Positions 7,971 to 17,424 of a DNA stretch of 57,315 nucleotides are shown in pieces. The stretch covers positions 1-57,315 of the forward strand of contig CASEFX010000032.1 of the NCBI GenBank assembly GCA_949287305.1, given 5' to 3'. Under the pieces are notes generated by a model. It made no database searches. It had not been told where the DNA came from and was given only the letters and a program-made list of their open reading frames with translations. The translations under genes were made by a program, and so were the position numbers. The stretch comes from an uncultured Sutterella sp. Lineage in GTDB: Bacteria; Pseudomonadota; Gammaproteobacteria; Burkholderiales; Burkholderiaceae_F. Positions within the stretch are counted from its first letter, which is position 1, and each line of letters starts with the position of its first letter.

Positions 7971-9608
7971 TTATTTGAACCAGTCGCGGGCGAGCTTCAT
8001 CGGACAGAAGCCCGGTCCGCACATGCTGCAAAAGTGCGCCTGTCGTCCGCCATTGCCGCCGATCGTCTTGTCGTGAAAAGCGGCCGCGCGCTCCGGATCA
8101 AAGGTGAGCGCGAACTGATCGTCCCAACGAAAATCAAAGCGGGCCGCACTCATCATGAAGTCCCGAAGCGCGGCCCCGCGGATTCCCTTGGCGATGTCCG
8201 CCGCATGGGCGGAGATCCGGAAGGCCGCCATCCCTTCGCGTACGTCTTGAGCCTCGGGAAGTCCCAGGTGCTCCTTCGGCGTCACGTAGCAGAGCATCGC
8301 CGTGCCGAGCGACGCCAAGGCCGTCCCGCCGATCGCGGCCGTGATGTGGTCGTAGCCCGCGCCCACGTCCGTGGGCAGGGGCCCGAGCGTATAGAGAGGC
8401 GCATTGTCGCACCACTCCCGCACGCCCTTCTGATTGCGGGCGATTCCGCCGTAGGGCACGTGTCCGGGACCCTCGATCATCACCTGCACGCCCTTTTCCC
8501 TCGCACGGCAGCCGAGTTCTCCGAACGTCCTCATCTCCGCGAACTGCGCTTCGTCGTTGCCGTCATAAATCGATCCCGGACGAAGGCCGTCGCCGAGCGA
8601 AAGCGTCACGTCGTACCTGCGCGCCACGTCGAGGATCTCGTCGAATCTTTCGTAGAGGAAGTTTTCCTTCCCTGTCGCATGCATCCAGGCGGCGAGAATG
8701 CCGCCTCCCCGCGAGACGATCCCCGTGAGGCGCTTACGGGTGAGTTCCACGTGACTGTGCAGAACGCCCGCGTGAATCGTCATGTAGTCGACACCCTCTT
8801 CCGCCTGTTGGCAGAGCGTTTCGTAGAAGGCGTCCCACGTGAGGGCCTCGGGCTTTTTCACCTTCTCGAGCGCCTCGTAGATCGGCACGGTTCCGAGCGG
8901 CACGGGACTGTGGCGCAGCATCGCGCGGCGGATGCGCCCCGAATCCTCTCCGACCGACAAGTCCATCACCGTGTCGGCGCCGCACAGCAAAGCTTCGCGA
9001 AGCTTTTCGAGTTCCGCATCCAGATTGGAAATCTTCCCTGTCGTCCCGAGATTCGCGTTCACCTTGGTGCGGAATTTCTCTCCGATCACCGTGGGCTCGG
9101 CCTCGCGATGACGGACGTTCGCGGGAATCACGGCTTGGCCCGAGGCGACGAGTGCGCGCACGTCCTCGCCCGTCCAGGGTTTGACGTCGAAGAAGGGAGC
9201 CAGTTTTTCGGAGAGCGCCTCGTCTTCGAGTTTGTCGAGCATGGCCTTCGTGGCCCGGAGTCCCGAGTTTTCACGGCCCGCTACAAAGCTCATCTCGGGC
9301 GTGACGACGCCCTTCTTCGCGGCCGTTAGCTGCGTATCGCTCCCTACCGCGCGCTCGCGCCGAAGTTTCGGATGAAAATCGGTGACGGGTGCGTTTTCAT
9401 CGATCCAGTTCTCGCCGAAAGGTCCCGTCACGTCGGGAAGATAAATCGAAGGATAGTCGCGTCCCCCGAAGTTCGGGGGAGCGCAGGAAAAGTCGATGCG
9501 GCGAAAAGGAATCTCTTCCCCCGCTTCGCTGATGAGATAGTCGCGCTCGCCCGCAAGGCGCTTCACCTTGCCGGGCGTATCGTCGTGAATCCAAGAAATG
9601 GGTTTCAT
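7971..9608 (-). CDS. thiC: Phosphomethylpyrimidine synthase ThiC
   Basis: ThiC is a radical-SAM enzyme that turns aminoimidazole ribotide into HMP phosphate, the pyrimidine half of thiamine. The 545-residue product carries family landmarks: KFRTKVNANLGTTG near 185, MDLSVGEDSGRIRRAML near 225, DGLRPGSIYDGNDEAQ near 350, EGPGHVPY near 390, and the C-terminal cluster motif CSMCGPGFCPMK (about 525-536) that binds the 4Fe-4S cluster. It is slightly shorter than E. coli ThiC at the N-terminus. The ATG at 9608 has GGAGAC upstream. The only thiamine gene here, it is preceded by a TPP riboswitch. Confidence 0.97.
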   Translation of the reverse strand: MKPISWIHDDTPGKVKRLAGERDYLISEAGEEIPFRRIDFSCAPPNFGGRDYPSIYLPDVTGPFGENWIDENAPVTDFHPKLRRERAVGSDTQLTAAKKGVVTPEMSFVAGRENSGLRATKAMLDKLEDEALSEKLAPFFDVKPWTGEDVRALVASGQAVIPANVRHREAEPTVIGEKFRTKVNANLGTTGKISNLDAELEKLREALLCGADTVMDLSVGEDSGRIRRAMLRHSPVPLGTVPIYEALEKVKKPEALTWDAFYETLCQQAEEGVDYMTIHAGVLHSHVELTRKRLTGIVSRGGGILAAWMHATGKENFLYERFDEILDVARRYDVTLSLGDGLRPGSIYDGNDEAQFAEMRTFGELGCRAREKGVQVMIEGPGHVPYGGIARNQKGVREWCDNAPLYTLGPLPTDVGAGYDHITAAIGGTALASLGTAMLCYVTPKEHLGLPEAQDVREGMAAFRISAHAADIAKGIRGAALRDFMMSAARFDFRWDDQFALTFDPERAAAFHDKTIGGNGGRQAHFCSMCGPGFCPMKLARDWFK

Positions 9609-9698
9609 CGTGTGTCGTCTCCGTGCGCCGAGTCGGACGACGGACGGTGACGAACGGCCGGACCTCTCCCGTTTTCTCGAGAAAGACCCGACGCGAAC

Positions 9699-9787
9699 GT
9701 CCTGCAGTCCCGCCGCCGGTATTAACCGGATCCGGTGCCAAGGGTGCTTCTCAACCGGGCTGAGCCCAGTGCCCCCCGCAGGCGCGT
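9699..9787 (-). promoter_or_regulatory. TPP riboswitch controlling thiC
   Basis: Read on the minus strand the segment has the conserved TPP aptamer blocks in order: a GGGGGGCACTGG left arm, GGTTGAGAAGCACCC (the UGAGA bulge and partner), then CACCGGATCCGGTTAATACC with the invariant CCGGTTAATACCGGCG core, and a closing GGGACTGCAGG arm. It ends about 90 bases before the thiC start, as expected for control of translation or termination by thiamine pyrophosphate. Confidence 0.95.
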
Positions 9788-9905
9788 TGTGTGTGGGAAA
9801 GCGTCCATTCTACGGAAATTCCCGTCGACGGAATCCCGAGACTGACAAAATCTCACGATTGTTCGTCGGTCCCGAGGTCGCCCCGACATGCTTTCCTCAG
9901 CGGTC

Positions 9906-10712
9906 TCAGGCCGCGAGTTCGATCGTTTCGCCCTGCGCGGGAACGGCGAGCTTCTCGAGTCCCTTTTCTTTTGCGAACGCACGGAGCGATTCGCTCGTGA
10001 CCGTGGCGTGCGAAACGCCGTCGAGGTGCGTCGCGATCACCTTCAATTCCGGGTGACGGCGCATGAGCGTGAGCACGTCGTACTCGTTCATGATGAGGGG
10101 ATGGCCCTTCGGGAACTGCGCGCCCGCGGCGTTCACCGCAACCACGGCCGGCGCAAACTTCGCGATCGCCTCCTCCACGTATTCGCAGAAGACCGTGTCG
10201 CCCGCGAGGTAGAAGCGAAAGTTTTCGGGTTTGCGCGCCGATTCGGTTGCCTCGAACACCACGCCGCAGGCCTTCCCCGAAAATCCCATGAAGTCATAGG
10301 CGTCGCTCGTCACCGGATCGCCCTCGCCGTGTTCGCATCGGGTCTTATAGAGACGAACACCCTCGAATTCGACGCCTTCTTCGAGAAGCACGCGCACGTC
10401 CGCAAAACCCCAGCCGCGAAGCTGCGTGGCCTCTTCTTCCGACTGCGCGAAGAGAACGAGGCTCTTGGGGAGAACTTCACGCGCCGTGTCGTCGAAGTGA
10501 TCGAGGTGAAGATGCGTCACGATCACGGCGTCGACGTCAAAGAGACTCTCAAGCGAAACGGGGAGGTCCGTCGTAGGATTCCCCTCGCCCGTCACACAGG
10601 TGTACGGGAAGACCGGATAGGTGTTCTTCGGCGCAAGCATCGGGTCGATCATGAAGCGCACGCCCGCGAATTCGACGATGGAAAGGGCGCTGCGGATCTG
10701 TTGGAATTTCAT
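9906..10712 (-). CDS. Metallo-beta-lactamase-fold hydrolase, UlaG-like
   Basis: The 268-residue protein has the MBL zinc motif THLHLDHFD at about 66-74, a second set of ligands near RFYLAGDTVF, and a C-terminal ATHLDGVSH histidine. The first residues (KFQQIRSALSIVEFAGVRFMIDPM) are the strand pattern of the UlaG/L-ascorbate-lactone-like branch, which has varied substrates. No signal peptide, so it is cytoplasmic. AAGGAG precedes the ATG. It is divergent from a MerR regulator across a 160-base region with overlapping promoter signals, and is the probable target of that regulator. The actual substrate cannot be read from sequence. Confidence 0.85.
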   Translation of the reverse strand: MKFQQIRSALSIVEFAGVRFMIDPMLAPKNTYPVFPYTCVTGEGNPTTDLPVSLESLFDVDAVIVTHLHLDHFDDTAREVLPKSLVLFAQSEEEATQLRGWGFADVRVLLEEGVEFEGVRLYKTRCEHGEGDPVTSDAYDFMGFSGKACGVVFEATESARKPENFRFYLAGDTVFCEYVEEAIAKFAPAVVAVNAAGAQFPKGHPLIMNEYDVLTLMRRHPELKVIATHLDGVSHATVTSESLRAFAKEKGLEKLAVPAQGETIELAA

Positions 10713-10816
10713 GGCTGCTCCTTGTGTGCGAACCCTTTCTGGTCCGCAAAATAAGGTTGAAACACGGGTCCGAAGGCGCCGACAAGCGGGCTTGCGGACT
10801 TGGCTTGCGGAGCAAG

Positions 10817-10844
10817 ATAATACCTATAGTTACTTTAGCTTCAA
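10817..10844 (-). promoter_or_regulatory. Promoter in the MBL/merR divergent region
   Basis: On the minus strand TTGAAG (10844-10839) and TATTAT (10822-10817) lie 16 bases apart, reading toward the MBL gene. ACTT and AAGT half sites at 10832 and 10842 overlap the -35 box and resemble a MerR-type dyad. On the plus strand TTGCGG at 10792 and GATAAT at 10816 could serve merR. Confidence 0.55.
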
Positions 10845-10872
10845 GTATGAATTCAAACTTTTTGGGGTGACG

Positions 10873-11307
10873 ATGAAAATAGGTGAATTGGCCGCCCGAT
10901 CCGGAGCGGCGGTGGGAACGATCCGCTTTTACGAAGCGCGCGGGATTCTCAACAAGCCCCGGCGCGGTCCCGGCGGACAGCGGGAATACGGTGCGTCCGA
11001 CCTCGAGCGGCTTAGCTTCATCATGCGTTGCCGCAACGCGGGCATGAAGCTCGAGTGCGTGGAGCGGTTTCTCGCCTACGAAGACGATCCTTCGCTTGGA
11101 ACTCCGTGGCTCCTCGAGCGAATCGACGAATACATCGACGGCATCCAAAAGCTTCGGACCGACCTCGATCGAACGGAAGCCTACCTGCGGGGCGTGCGAA
11201 ACCGAATGGCCGCGGGCGAGACCGCATGCCTCAAGTGCGCGTCCGAAGGCGCCGCCATCGAGAGCGCGGCCGTGGAGCATTCTTCCGGCGGACAGAAGAA
11301 AGCCTGA
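10873..11307 (+). CDS. MerR-family transcriptional regulator
   Basis: The 144-residue protein starts with a winged helix-turn-helix of the MerR type (MKIGELAARSGAAVGTIRFY, residues 1-20, then REYGASDLERLSFIMRCRNAG). A long coiled dimerisation helix spans about 85-120. The C-terminus has a CLKC pair that could bind a metal or sense thiol-reactive compounds. Length and layout fit the CadR/PbrR/ZntR-to-AdhR range; the inducer is not certain. It faces the MBL-fold gene, with both promoters in the shared spacer. MerR proteins act by twisting long-spacer promoters; here the minus promoter has a short 16-base spacer, so the mode is open. Confidence 0.9.
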   Translation: MKIGELAARSGAAVGTIRFYEARGILNKPRRGPGGQREYGASDLERLSFIMRCRNAGMKLECVERFLAYEDDPSLGTPWLLERIDEYIDGIQKLRTDLDRTEAYLRGVRNRMAAGETACLKCASEGAAIESAAVEHSSGGQKKA

Positions 11308-11346
11308 AATTCCGGACGGAAACTGTAACCGCACCGCCGAAAACTA

Positions 11347-11380
11347 AAAACGGGGACCGGCCCAAACCGATCCCCGCTTT
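11347..11380. terminator. Bidirectional terminator between merR and the autotransporter
   Basis: CGGGGACCGG and CCGATCCCCG form a 10-bp stem with one wobble. It is flanked by AAAAA on the left and TTTT on the right, so it can end transcription from both sides. Confidence 0.8.
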
Positions 11381-11428
11381 TGCGAGAAGCATTCCGACGT
11401 CCCCGAAGGACGTCGGGAGAACTCAAGC

Positions 11429-14400
11429 TCAGTTGAAGTCGATGCGCAGCGTCGCTTCGATCTGATGATTCTGGCGGCCGCCGTCGCCCGCCGAAAGACC
11501 GTAGCTCATGCCGAGGTTGAGGTCTTGGAAGGTCGACATGTAGCCGATGCGCAGGTCTCCGATCACATCGCCCGTCACGTCGTACTTCATGCTGTCGGAC
11601 GTGTTGGAGCCTTCGAGCGTGAAGGTGGAGTCCGTGTCGCCGAAGCGGCCGCGGACCGTGAGGTCGACGTAGGGCTGGACGTTCCAGCGGGCGTATTCGA
11701 AGGACGAGGCGAACGTGACGCCCACGGGCACTTCAAAGATCCAGAGCTTGTCTTCGCTCACCTTGAAGAGCTCTTCCGAACCCATTTCGATCGTGTAGTC
11801 GTCGACGTCGATCATCGAAGCGCGCACGCCGGCATGCGGAATCATGCGCACCGTACCCCACTTGAACTCCTTGTCGGCGCGGGCGCCGATCGAGATTTCC
11901 GTGGCGCCGAGGTCGCTCGTGATCTCGTTGCCGACATAGTTCATCTTGGCGTCCCCGCTCGTCTTCGAGTACGAGAACATGCCCATCAGGCGGTAGGCGT
12001 CGAACTGACGGGCGTGCCAGAGGTGGAGACCGTAGTTCGTGACGTCCGTCGTGACGGGAAGGCCTTCGCCTTCGCTGTCGGCGTCGCCCGACTGGTAGGA
12101 AGCCGCCACGCCGATCGTGTCGCCGTTGCGAAGCTTCTTGTCGAAGCCCCCCATGATACCGACGGTGTCGATCGAATAGCCGCCCTTCATGCCGCCGACC
12201 GCAAGGTCGTCGGACTTGAGCTTGCCCGCGATCGGCTGCACCCACCAGCCTTCGGCCTGACGCGGCATCGTCACGGCGTGGTGTTCGACCTGATCAGCCA
12301 CGTAATTGCCGAAATCGACCGCCATGGCCGTAAAACCCGCTACGGCACCGAGTCCGGTGACGGAGTTGATCGTATTGGAGATCTCTTCGAGACTCGTGGC
12401 GTTCGACAAAACGGCGTCGACGAGCCGTTTGTCGAGGGCGCTGCCTCGGTCGCCTCCGAAGACGCTGTTCATGAGGTTCACGGCGCCGATGTCTTCGAGG
12501 CCCGAGCCCTCGATGGTGTCGCCGCCCACGACGATCTGGTTGTCGTCGTTCACCGTGATTTCGGCGCCGTTCTCAAAGGCAGCCTTCCAAAGATCGCTGG
12601 CAGAAGAACCGCCCGCATCGATGGTGACCCCATCCAGAGCGGAAGTGTCGAGCGTATCTTCGTCAAAGAGCCTGTAGACGCCCCACGAGAGGTTGACGCC
12701 CTTGACGTTGAGCTTTGTCCCCGTACCGTTAGCGACGACGAGTCCCTTGCCGCCGTCGCTCCTCGTCTGACTGAAGAGCGCTTCGGAGCCGAAGTTTCTG
12801 CCGTCAAACACGACGTCGGTGGTACCGGCGATGCCGATCGCATAGTCGACTTCCGTCCCGTCCGTCTGCTTAATGGTATCTCCGCCGATCGTAAGCTTGC
12901 CGCTCTCCCCGATCGCGACGGGAGAACCCACTTCCAGTGTGGCGCCGGCGGGATCCGCCTTTGTTTCAGCCTCGTCCTTCTTGTCCACAAGGTCCGCAAT
13001 GTTCTTCGTTACGTTGAGCCCGAGATAACCGCTTTCCAACGTCAGGCTGCCGTTGAGCGTCTTGACATTGTCCACCATCATCTTCGAGTCTTTGAGCGTA
13101 ATCGCTCCCGTCTGAAGATCGAGCGTACCGACGTCGAGGTTGCTCTTCGTAACCGTGAGTGTCAGATCGCCGAGGTCGTAAACGTCATTACCCGTAATCG
13201 TGACGGTTTCGGGCTCGGAAGTCGTTCCATCTTCGGAAGAATCATCTGCCGTAGTGGCTGTGCCATCGCCGGATTCGCCTTCGTTCGTTTCGTACTGGAA
13301 AGGCTTTTCAACCTGGACCGTAGTGTTCTCGTATTTTGTGTTACGAGCAATCGTGAGCGTGCCGATGGAGAGGTCGCTCCCTAAGATCTCGGAGTTGACG
13401 GAAAGTTCGTTCTTGTTCAGATCCCCTGCCAATTTGTTTTCAAACTCGTCGCGCAGTCCTTCGAGCGTATTCTTGAATTCGGAGTACTCGTCCTCTTCCA
13501 GGAGGGCTTCGAGTTCTTCAAGGATGTTGTCCTTTGTCCAACCTTCCATGTCGATAGGGTCGCCCTTCCAATTATCAGTAATCGCATCCTTGATTCTCTC
13601 GACGTCTACGTCGTAGGCGATCTTCATCGACGTACCGACGAGATTGAGCGAAGACATCTCAAGGGACGGCGTGTAGCCGTGACCGTCGTAGGGATCCGTT
13701 CCCTCAGGACGGACTTGGTGAATGTCGAGCTTCGTGTTGACTACGGTGACGTCGCCGAACTTCTTGTAGGACCAGGAACCGTTCGTATCGTCGTCCTGCG
13801 TTTCCGTCTCGCCATCTTCCTCGGACGCGTTCGCCGGCGTAAACGTCGCGGCATAGCCCGTGATTGCCAGGGTGCCGACGTGCAGTTTGGAACCCCAGGT
13901 AAACCCGCCGTCGTCCGACGGCTGTTGGAGGTCGTCCGCGGCAACGTGCGAGCCCGCGGAAATGTCGATGCCGTCGGCAAAGACCTCGGCGTCGGTCTTT
14001 CCATCAATCGTGAAAGTGCTCGTGTCCGATGCAAATTCATTGATTTGCAAATCACCGGTAACGCGAAAATCTCCTCGGTCATTTTCGGCTACACCTGTGA
14101 CGTAGTTCGAGACGGACTTTTCTCCATTCACGGCCGAGATACGCAACGTTTCCCAAACCGATTCTCCGTCGATTTGGGCCGTATTTTCCGCCTGAAGAAC
14201 AAGCGTCTCCCCTTCAGAGAGAGCACCCGAAGCGTTCACGAACTTGCCGCCTTCAGCTACGGTGACCGTCCCGAAGTGAACAAGCGTCTGAACTTCACCC
14301 GGTTTGGCGCCTTCGCCGTCGCTCTCGCCTTTGGGTTCCTCTGTGACCTGATAGCCCTTGTCCTGGTTGGTGAGCGTAGCACCCTTACCGATTTCCACGT

Positions 14401-15091
14401 TCCCCACGTTGAGGGCAAGCGCATCCTCCGTCTCCACGGCAAGAATGCTGTCCGAACCGACGGTCATTTGCGCGTTCGAGCCAAGGACAATTTTCCCCTC
14501 GTTTGTGAAATTCTTAACCGCGTCCGCGTTGTTGACGGAAAGCGTGAACGAAGCCTGTTGCGAATCCGACGAACCGACGAATTTAATCACGCCGCCTTCC
14601 TCATTCGTGAAGTCGCCGTCCTCGACCGTCAGGGAGCCGTTCTGAAAGGTAACGTGAGACGAGTTGCTGAAGGCGCCGCCGCCCTTGACATTGAGATCGA
14701 CGTCATCGAACGTCACTACTTTCTCGTCGTTCCCGGCCTCGGTCGCTTCCTTCGTCGGAAGATCAATCGTGAGCGAACCATCGCTCGTCACCGTAATGGT
14801 GGTGTTGGAGCCGTCTTTACCCTGGACCTTGAGACCGCCGAAGCTCTCGTTTTCACCGAGAACGCCTTCCTTTTTCAACCACTCGTCGTTCCAAGTGACG
14901 CTCGTTTCTGCGTCTTTGATCTCCGATGCAATACCCAAGACACCATTAGGACCGACCGTTACTTCGATATTTTTAGGCTTGGGGTCTGACGGAGTTTCGG
15001 TCCCGTCGGCACGGGCCGTCGCGGCCATCAGCGAAAGCGCACCGAGGGCGGCGAGCACCACGGTCTTCTTGGCAAAAGTTGTGTGTTCCAT
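11429..15091 (-). CDS. Large autotransporter (type Va secretion) surface protein
   Basis: The 1220-residue protein begins with a Sec signal peptide (FAKKTVVLAALGALSLMAA, cleavage after ARA near 28). A passenger of about 900 residues follows, rich in Asp, Thr, Gly and Ser with repeated short strands (ITVTSDGSLTIDL, LTLEVGSP, VTITGNDVYDLGDLTLTV). This is the pattern of a beta-helix carrying adhesin or enzyme functions. From about residue 945 (GWWVQPIAGKL) to the end there is a PF03797-type 12-strand barrel; the last strand is IEATLRIDFN, one residue past the usual terminal Phe. No protease triad or known adhesin domain is evident. It stands alone between terminators. The target is unknown. Confidence 0.92.
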   Translation of the reverse strand: MEHTTFAKKTVVLAALGALSLMAATARADGTETPSDPKPKNIEVTVGPNGVLGIASEIKDAETSVTWNDEWLKKEGVLGENESFGGLKVQGKDGSNTTITVTSDGSLTIDLPTKEATEAGNDEKVVTFDDVDLNVKGGGAFSNSSHVTFQNGSLTVEDGDFTNEEGGVIKFVGSSDSQQASFTLSVNNADAVKNFTNEGKIVLGSNAQMTVGSDSILAVETEDALALNVGNVEIGKGATLTNQDKGYQVTEEPKGESDGEGAKPGEVQTLVHFGTVTVAEGGKFVNASGALSEGETLVLQAENTAQIDGESVWETLRISAVNGEKSVSNYVTGVAENDRGDFRVTGDLQINEFASDTSTFTIDGKTDAEVFADGIDISAGSHVAADDLQQPSDDGGFTWGSKLHVGTLAITGYAATFTPANASEEDGETETQDDDTNGSWSYKKFGDVTVVNTKLDIHQVRPEGTDPYDGHGYTPSLEMSSLNLVGTSMKIAYDVDVERIKDAITDNWKGDPIDMEGWTKDNILEELEALLEEDEYSEFKNTLEGLRDEFENKLAGDLNKNELSVNSEILGSDLSIGTLTIARNTKYENTTVQVEKPFQYETNEGESGDGTATTADDSSEDGTTSEPETVTITGNDVYDLGDLTLTVTKSNLDVGTLDLQTGAITLKDSKMMVDNVKTLNGSLTLESGYLGLNVTKNIADLVDKKDEAETKADPAGATLEVGSPVAIGESGKLTIGGDTIKQTDGTEVDYAIGIAGTTDVVFDGRNFGSEALFSQTRSDGGKGLVVANGTGTKLNVKGVNLSWGVYRLFDEDTLDTSALDGVTIDAGGSSASDLWKAAFENGAEITVNDDNQIVVGGDTIEGSGLEDIGAVNLMNSVFGGDRGSALDKRLVDAVLSNATSLEEISNTINSVTGLGAVAGFTAMAVDFGNYVADQVEHHAVTMPRQAEGWWVQPIAGKLKSDDLAVGGMKGGYSIDTVGIMGGFDKKLRNGDTIGVAASYQSGDADSEGEGLPVTTDVTNYGLHLWHARQFDAYRLMGMFSYSKTSGDAKMNYVGNEITSDLGATEISIGARADKEFKWGTVRMIPHAGVRASMIDVDDYTIEMGSEELFKVSEDKLWIFEVPVGVTFASSFEYARWNVQPYVDLTVRGRFGDTDSTFTLEGSNTSDSMKYDVTGDVIGDLRIGYMSTFQDLNLGMSYGLSAGDGGRQNHQIEATLRIDFN

Positions 15092-15270
15092 GGGAAGCTA
15101 CTCTTGTTTTGAGAAAAAATGTTGGGCTCGACCCGCTTGCGTTCCCCAATGCGGGATCCAGCCGTGAATGATTTCAAATGGACTCAAGTGTAGCTGAAAA
15201 CGCCCTTTCCACCCTCCCTCTTTTTCACCCTTTTCTCTGCCTTTTGCCTAAGGATTAACCACTACCCAAC

Positions 15271-15303
15271 GCAAAAACCCCGACCGCAATGCGTGCCGGG
15301 GTT
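15271..15303 (-). terminator. Terminator of the 127-residue lipoprotein gene
   Basis: AACCCCG (15276-15282) pairs with CGGGGTT (15297-15303). On the minus strand the stem runs into TTTTT. Confidence 0.85.
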
Positions 15304-15326
15304 CGTATTGGAAATGCTCGGATCAA

Positions 15327-15710
15327 TCAGTTTCGCTCGAAGACGCAGCAGCCTTCGGGCGGGTTCGCGACGGGATTGCCCTCGTCGTCGAGAAGCTCCA
15401 TCCTGCCGGGTTCCGTCGTTCGGAAGTAGAAGGTACGGCCTTCGCCCGAGGTTTTGAGTTCCATGACGTCGCCCTTCAGCGAATAAAAGCCCGTGAGGAG
15501 TTCACCCTGCTTCTTCGGGAAATAGACGAAGCACTGATACTGATCGAGCGTAACTTCGACGGGCTGGCCTTCGCCGCTCATCGTGAGGCCGGTGCCGTTG
15601 TAGTGACCCGCCCACTTGAGCGTCGTTTCCTTGTCGGCGACGGTCGAGCAGCCGGAAAGCATGAGTGCGCCGAGCGCGGCGGCGACGGTGGCCGCAAGCG
15701 TCTTCTTCAC
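15327..15710 (-). CDS. Small lipoprotein, NlpE N-domain-like
   Basis: The 127-residue protein has a lipoprotein signal with lipobox LSGC at residues 18-21, so Cys21 would be lipidated. The mature part starts WAGHYNGTGLTMSGEGQPV and continues with strands ending LKGDVMELKTSGEGRTFYF and GRMELLDDEGNPV. This order resembles the N-terminal NlpE domain (W-x-G-x-Y, then a Y/F-rich strand, then a LLD.EG ending), though the CXXC of NlpE is missing. Two Cys near the C-terminus (EGCCVF) are unusual. It has its own terminator. NlpE senses envelope stress in enterics; the role here is unknown. Confidence 0.75.
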   Translation of the reverse strand: MKKTLAATVAAALGALMLSGCSTVADKETTLKWAGHYNGTGLTMSGEGQPVEVTLDQYQCFVYFPKKQGELLTGFYSLKGDVMELKTSGEGRTFYFRTTEPGRMELLDDEGNPVANPPEGCCVFERN

Positions 15711-15803
15711 GATGAATCTCCTTTATTAGGGACGAATGGGAACAACGGTATTCTTCGCTCCGAAGCTGAAAACGCCCTTAAAGTCCAAGCGGCCCCGCCA
15801 GAC

Positions 15804-15840
15804 AAAAAGAGGGCCGCCCTCCTTTCGGAAGACGACCCCT
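15804..15840 (-). terminator. Terminator of the flavoprotein reductase gene
   Basis: A GAAA-looped hairpin (GGGGTCGTCTTCC paired with GGAGGGCGGCCCT, with several wobbles) is followed on the minus strand by TCTTTTTG. It lies about 70 bases past the stop at 15911. Confidence 0.65.
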
Positions 15841-15910
15841 GTCTTTGCTTTCTGATGCGTGCCGGCGCGTTGGGAGAACCGCCCCGGCACGGTTTCGGTT
15901 GTCGGACCGA

Positions 15911-17308
15911 TTACTTGACGTAAGCGGCGGCCGACTGGCCGGCGATGCGGCCGAAGGTCACGATGTCGGCCTGAGCGTTGCCGCCGAGGCGGTTGCCGCC
16001 GTGCACGCCGCCCGTGACTTCACCCGCGGCGAAGAGACCCGGGATGGCCTTGCCTTCCTTGTTGAGGACCTGCGCCTTGGTGTTGATCTTCAGACCGCCC
16101 ATGGTGTGGTGAACGGCGGGCTGAACCTTGACGGCCCAGTACGGAGCCTTGTCGAGAGCGGACGGCATGTCGGGACGGCCGAACTGCGAGTCCTTGCCGG
16201 ACTTCTGGTCGGCGGCGTACTGCTTGAGCGTGGCTTCAAGCGCGTCGGCCGGAAGGTTCGTGGCGGCGGCGAGTTCCTTGACGTCCTTGCCCGTGACGGC
16301 GAGGCCCATCTTGATGTAGCCCTGGATGAGCTTGGCCTTGGCGCGGATGCCGTCGTCCCAGATGATCCAGGCGAACTTGCCGGGCTGCTTTAATTCGTTG
16401 GCGGACACGACGTCGCGCGTCAGGAGTTCGTTCGTGAAGCGCTTGCCTTCGGCGTTGACGAGAATGGCGCCGTCGCCGCGGACGCTTTCGGAGATCAGAA
16501 CGCCTTCGGGCGTGGCGGTCGGGTGAGCCTGGATCTGGTCCATATCGACCGTGGCGGCGCCGATCTTTTCAGCGAGAACGATGCCGTCGCCCGTGGCGCC
16601 CGGATGATTCGTCGTGGCGTAGCCCTTAAGCATGGGCTTGTACTTGACGAGCATTTCCTGATTGGCGCCGAAGCCGCCGGCGGCCACCACGACGGCCTTG
16701 GAGTCGATCGTGTAGGTCTTGCCGTCCTTGGAGGTGAACTTGACGCCAGAAACGGCGCCGTCCTTGCCCGTCACGATGTCGGTGACGCGGGCGTTCGTGC
16801 GGACGTCGATCTTGCGGTCCTTCGTGGCGGTCCAGAGCGTGCGGATCACTTCGGGACCGACGGCCGAGCCGTCGTGCGGACGGTGGGCGCGGTTGTACTT
16901 GGCGCCGCCGGCGCGGCCGACCGTTTCAAAGTCGCCGCCGAGGGAGACGAGCCAGGCAAGCGCGTCCTTGGCGTTCGTGCAGAGCGTGCGGACGAGTTCG
17001 GGATCGTTGATGTTGTGGCCGCCCTTCATCGTATCGGCGATGAACTGTTCGATCGTGTCGGGAATGCCGTCGCGCTTCTGCTGAGCCGTTTCAGCAGCGT
17101 TGAAGCCGCCTTCGGCGCGAAGCGTGTTGCCGCCCACCATCGCCATCTTTTCGAGGACGATCACCTTCTTGCCCGCGTCATGGAGCGTCACGGCCGCGGA
17201 AAGGCCGGCACCGCCCGAGCCGATCACGACGACGTCGGTCGTGTAGTCGGCGGCCCAGACACCGCCCATGGCGGTCGCAAGCGCGGAAACAATCAAAAGC
17301 TTCTTCAT
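15911..17308 (-). CDS. Periplasmic FAD-dependent fumarate reductase-type flavoprotein
   Basis: The 465-residue exported protein has signal peptide MKKLLIVSALATAMGGVWA, FAD dinucleotide loop VVVIGSGGAGLSA (26-38), and the FAD_binding_2 fold of flavocytochrome c fumarate reductases. The catalytic residues known from Shewanella Fcc3 are all there: His262 in AHPT, the proton-shuttle Arg277 in SVRGDG, His401 in HHTMGG and Arg440 in GGNRLGGNA. It therefore probably reduces fumarate or a close unsaturated acid. There is no heme or FMN domain, so electrons must come from a separate cytochrome, not in this window. AAGGAGA precedes the ATG at 17308. An adjacent LysR gene probably controls it. Confidence 0.92.
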   Translation of the reverse strand: MKKLLIVSALATAMGGVWAADYTTDVVVIGSGGAGLSAAVTLHDAGKKVIVLEKMAMVGGNTLRAEGGFNAAETAQQKRDGIPDTIEQFIADTMKGGHNINDPELVRTLCTNAKDALAWLVSLGGDFETVGRAGGAKYNRAHRPHDGSAVGPEVIRTLWTATKDRKIDVRTNARVTDIVTGKDGAVSGVKFTSKDGKTYTIDSKAVVVAAGGFGANQEMLVKYKPMLKGYATTNHPGATGDGIVLAEKIGAATVDMDQIQAHPTATPEGVLISESVRGDGAILVNAEGKRFTNELLTRDVVSANELKQPGKFAWIIWDDGIRAKAKLIQGYIKMGLAVTGKDVKELAAATNLPADALEATLKQYAADQKSGKDSQFGRPDMPSALDKAPYWAVKVQPAVHHTMGGLKINTKAQVLNKEGKAIPGLFAAGEVTGGVHGGNRLGGNAQADIVTFGRIAGQSAAAYVK

Positions 17309-17424
17309 TTCACTCTCCTTGTAACTGAGGTCTTCCTTCAAGACCGCGGTGAATTCTAGGCGACTTGAAGGCGCTCTCCGTTAAAGAAAAGTAAACGCAA
17401 CGTGAAGCAAACGTTCATCACGCG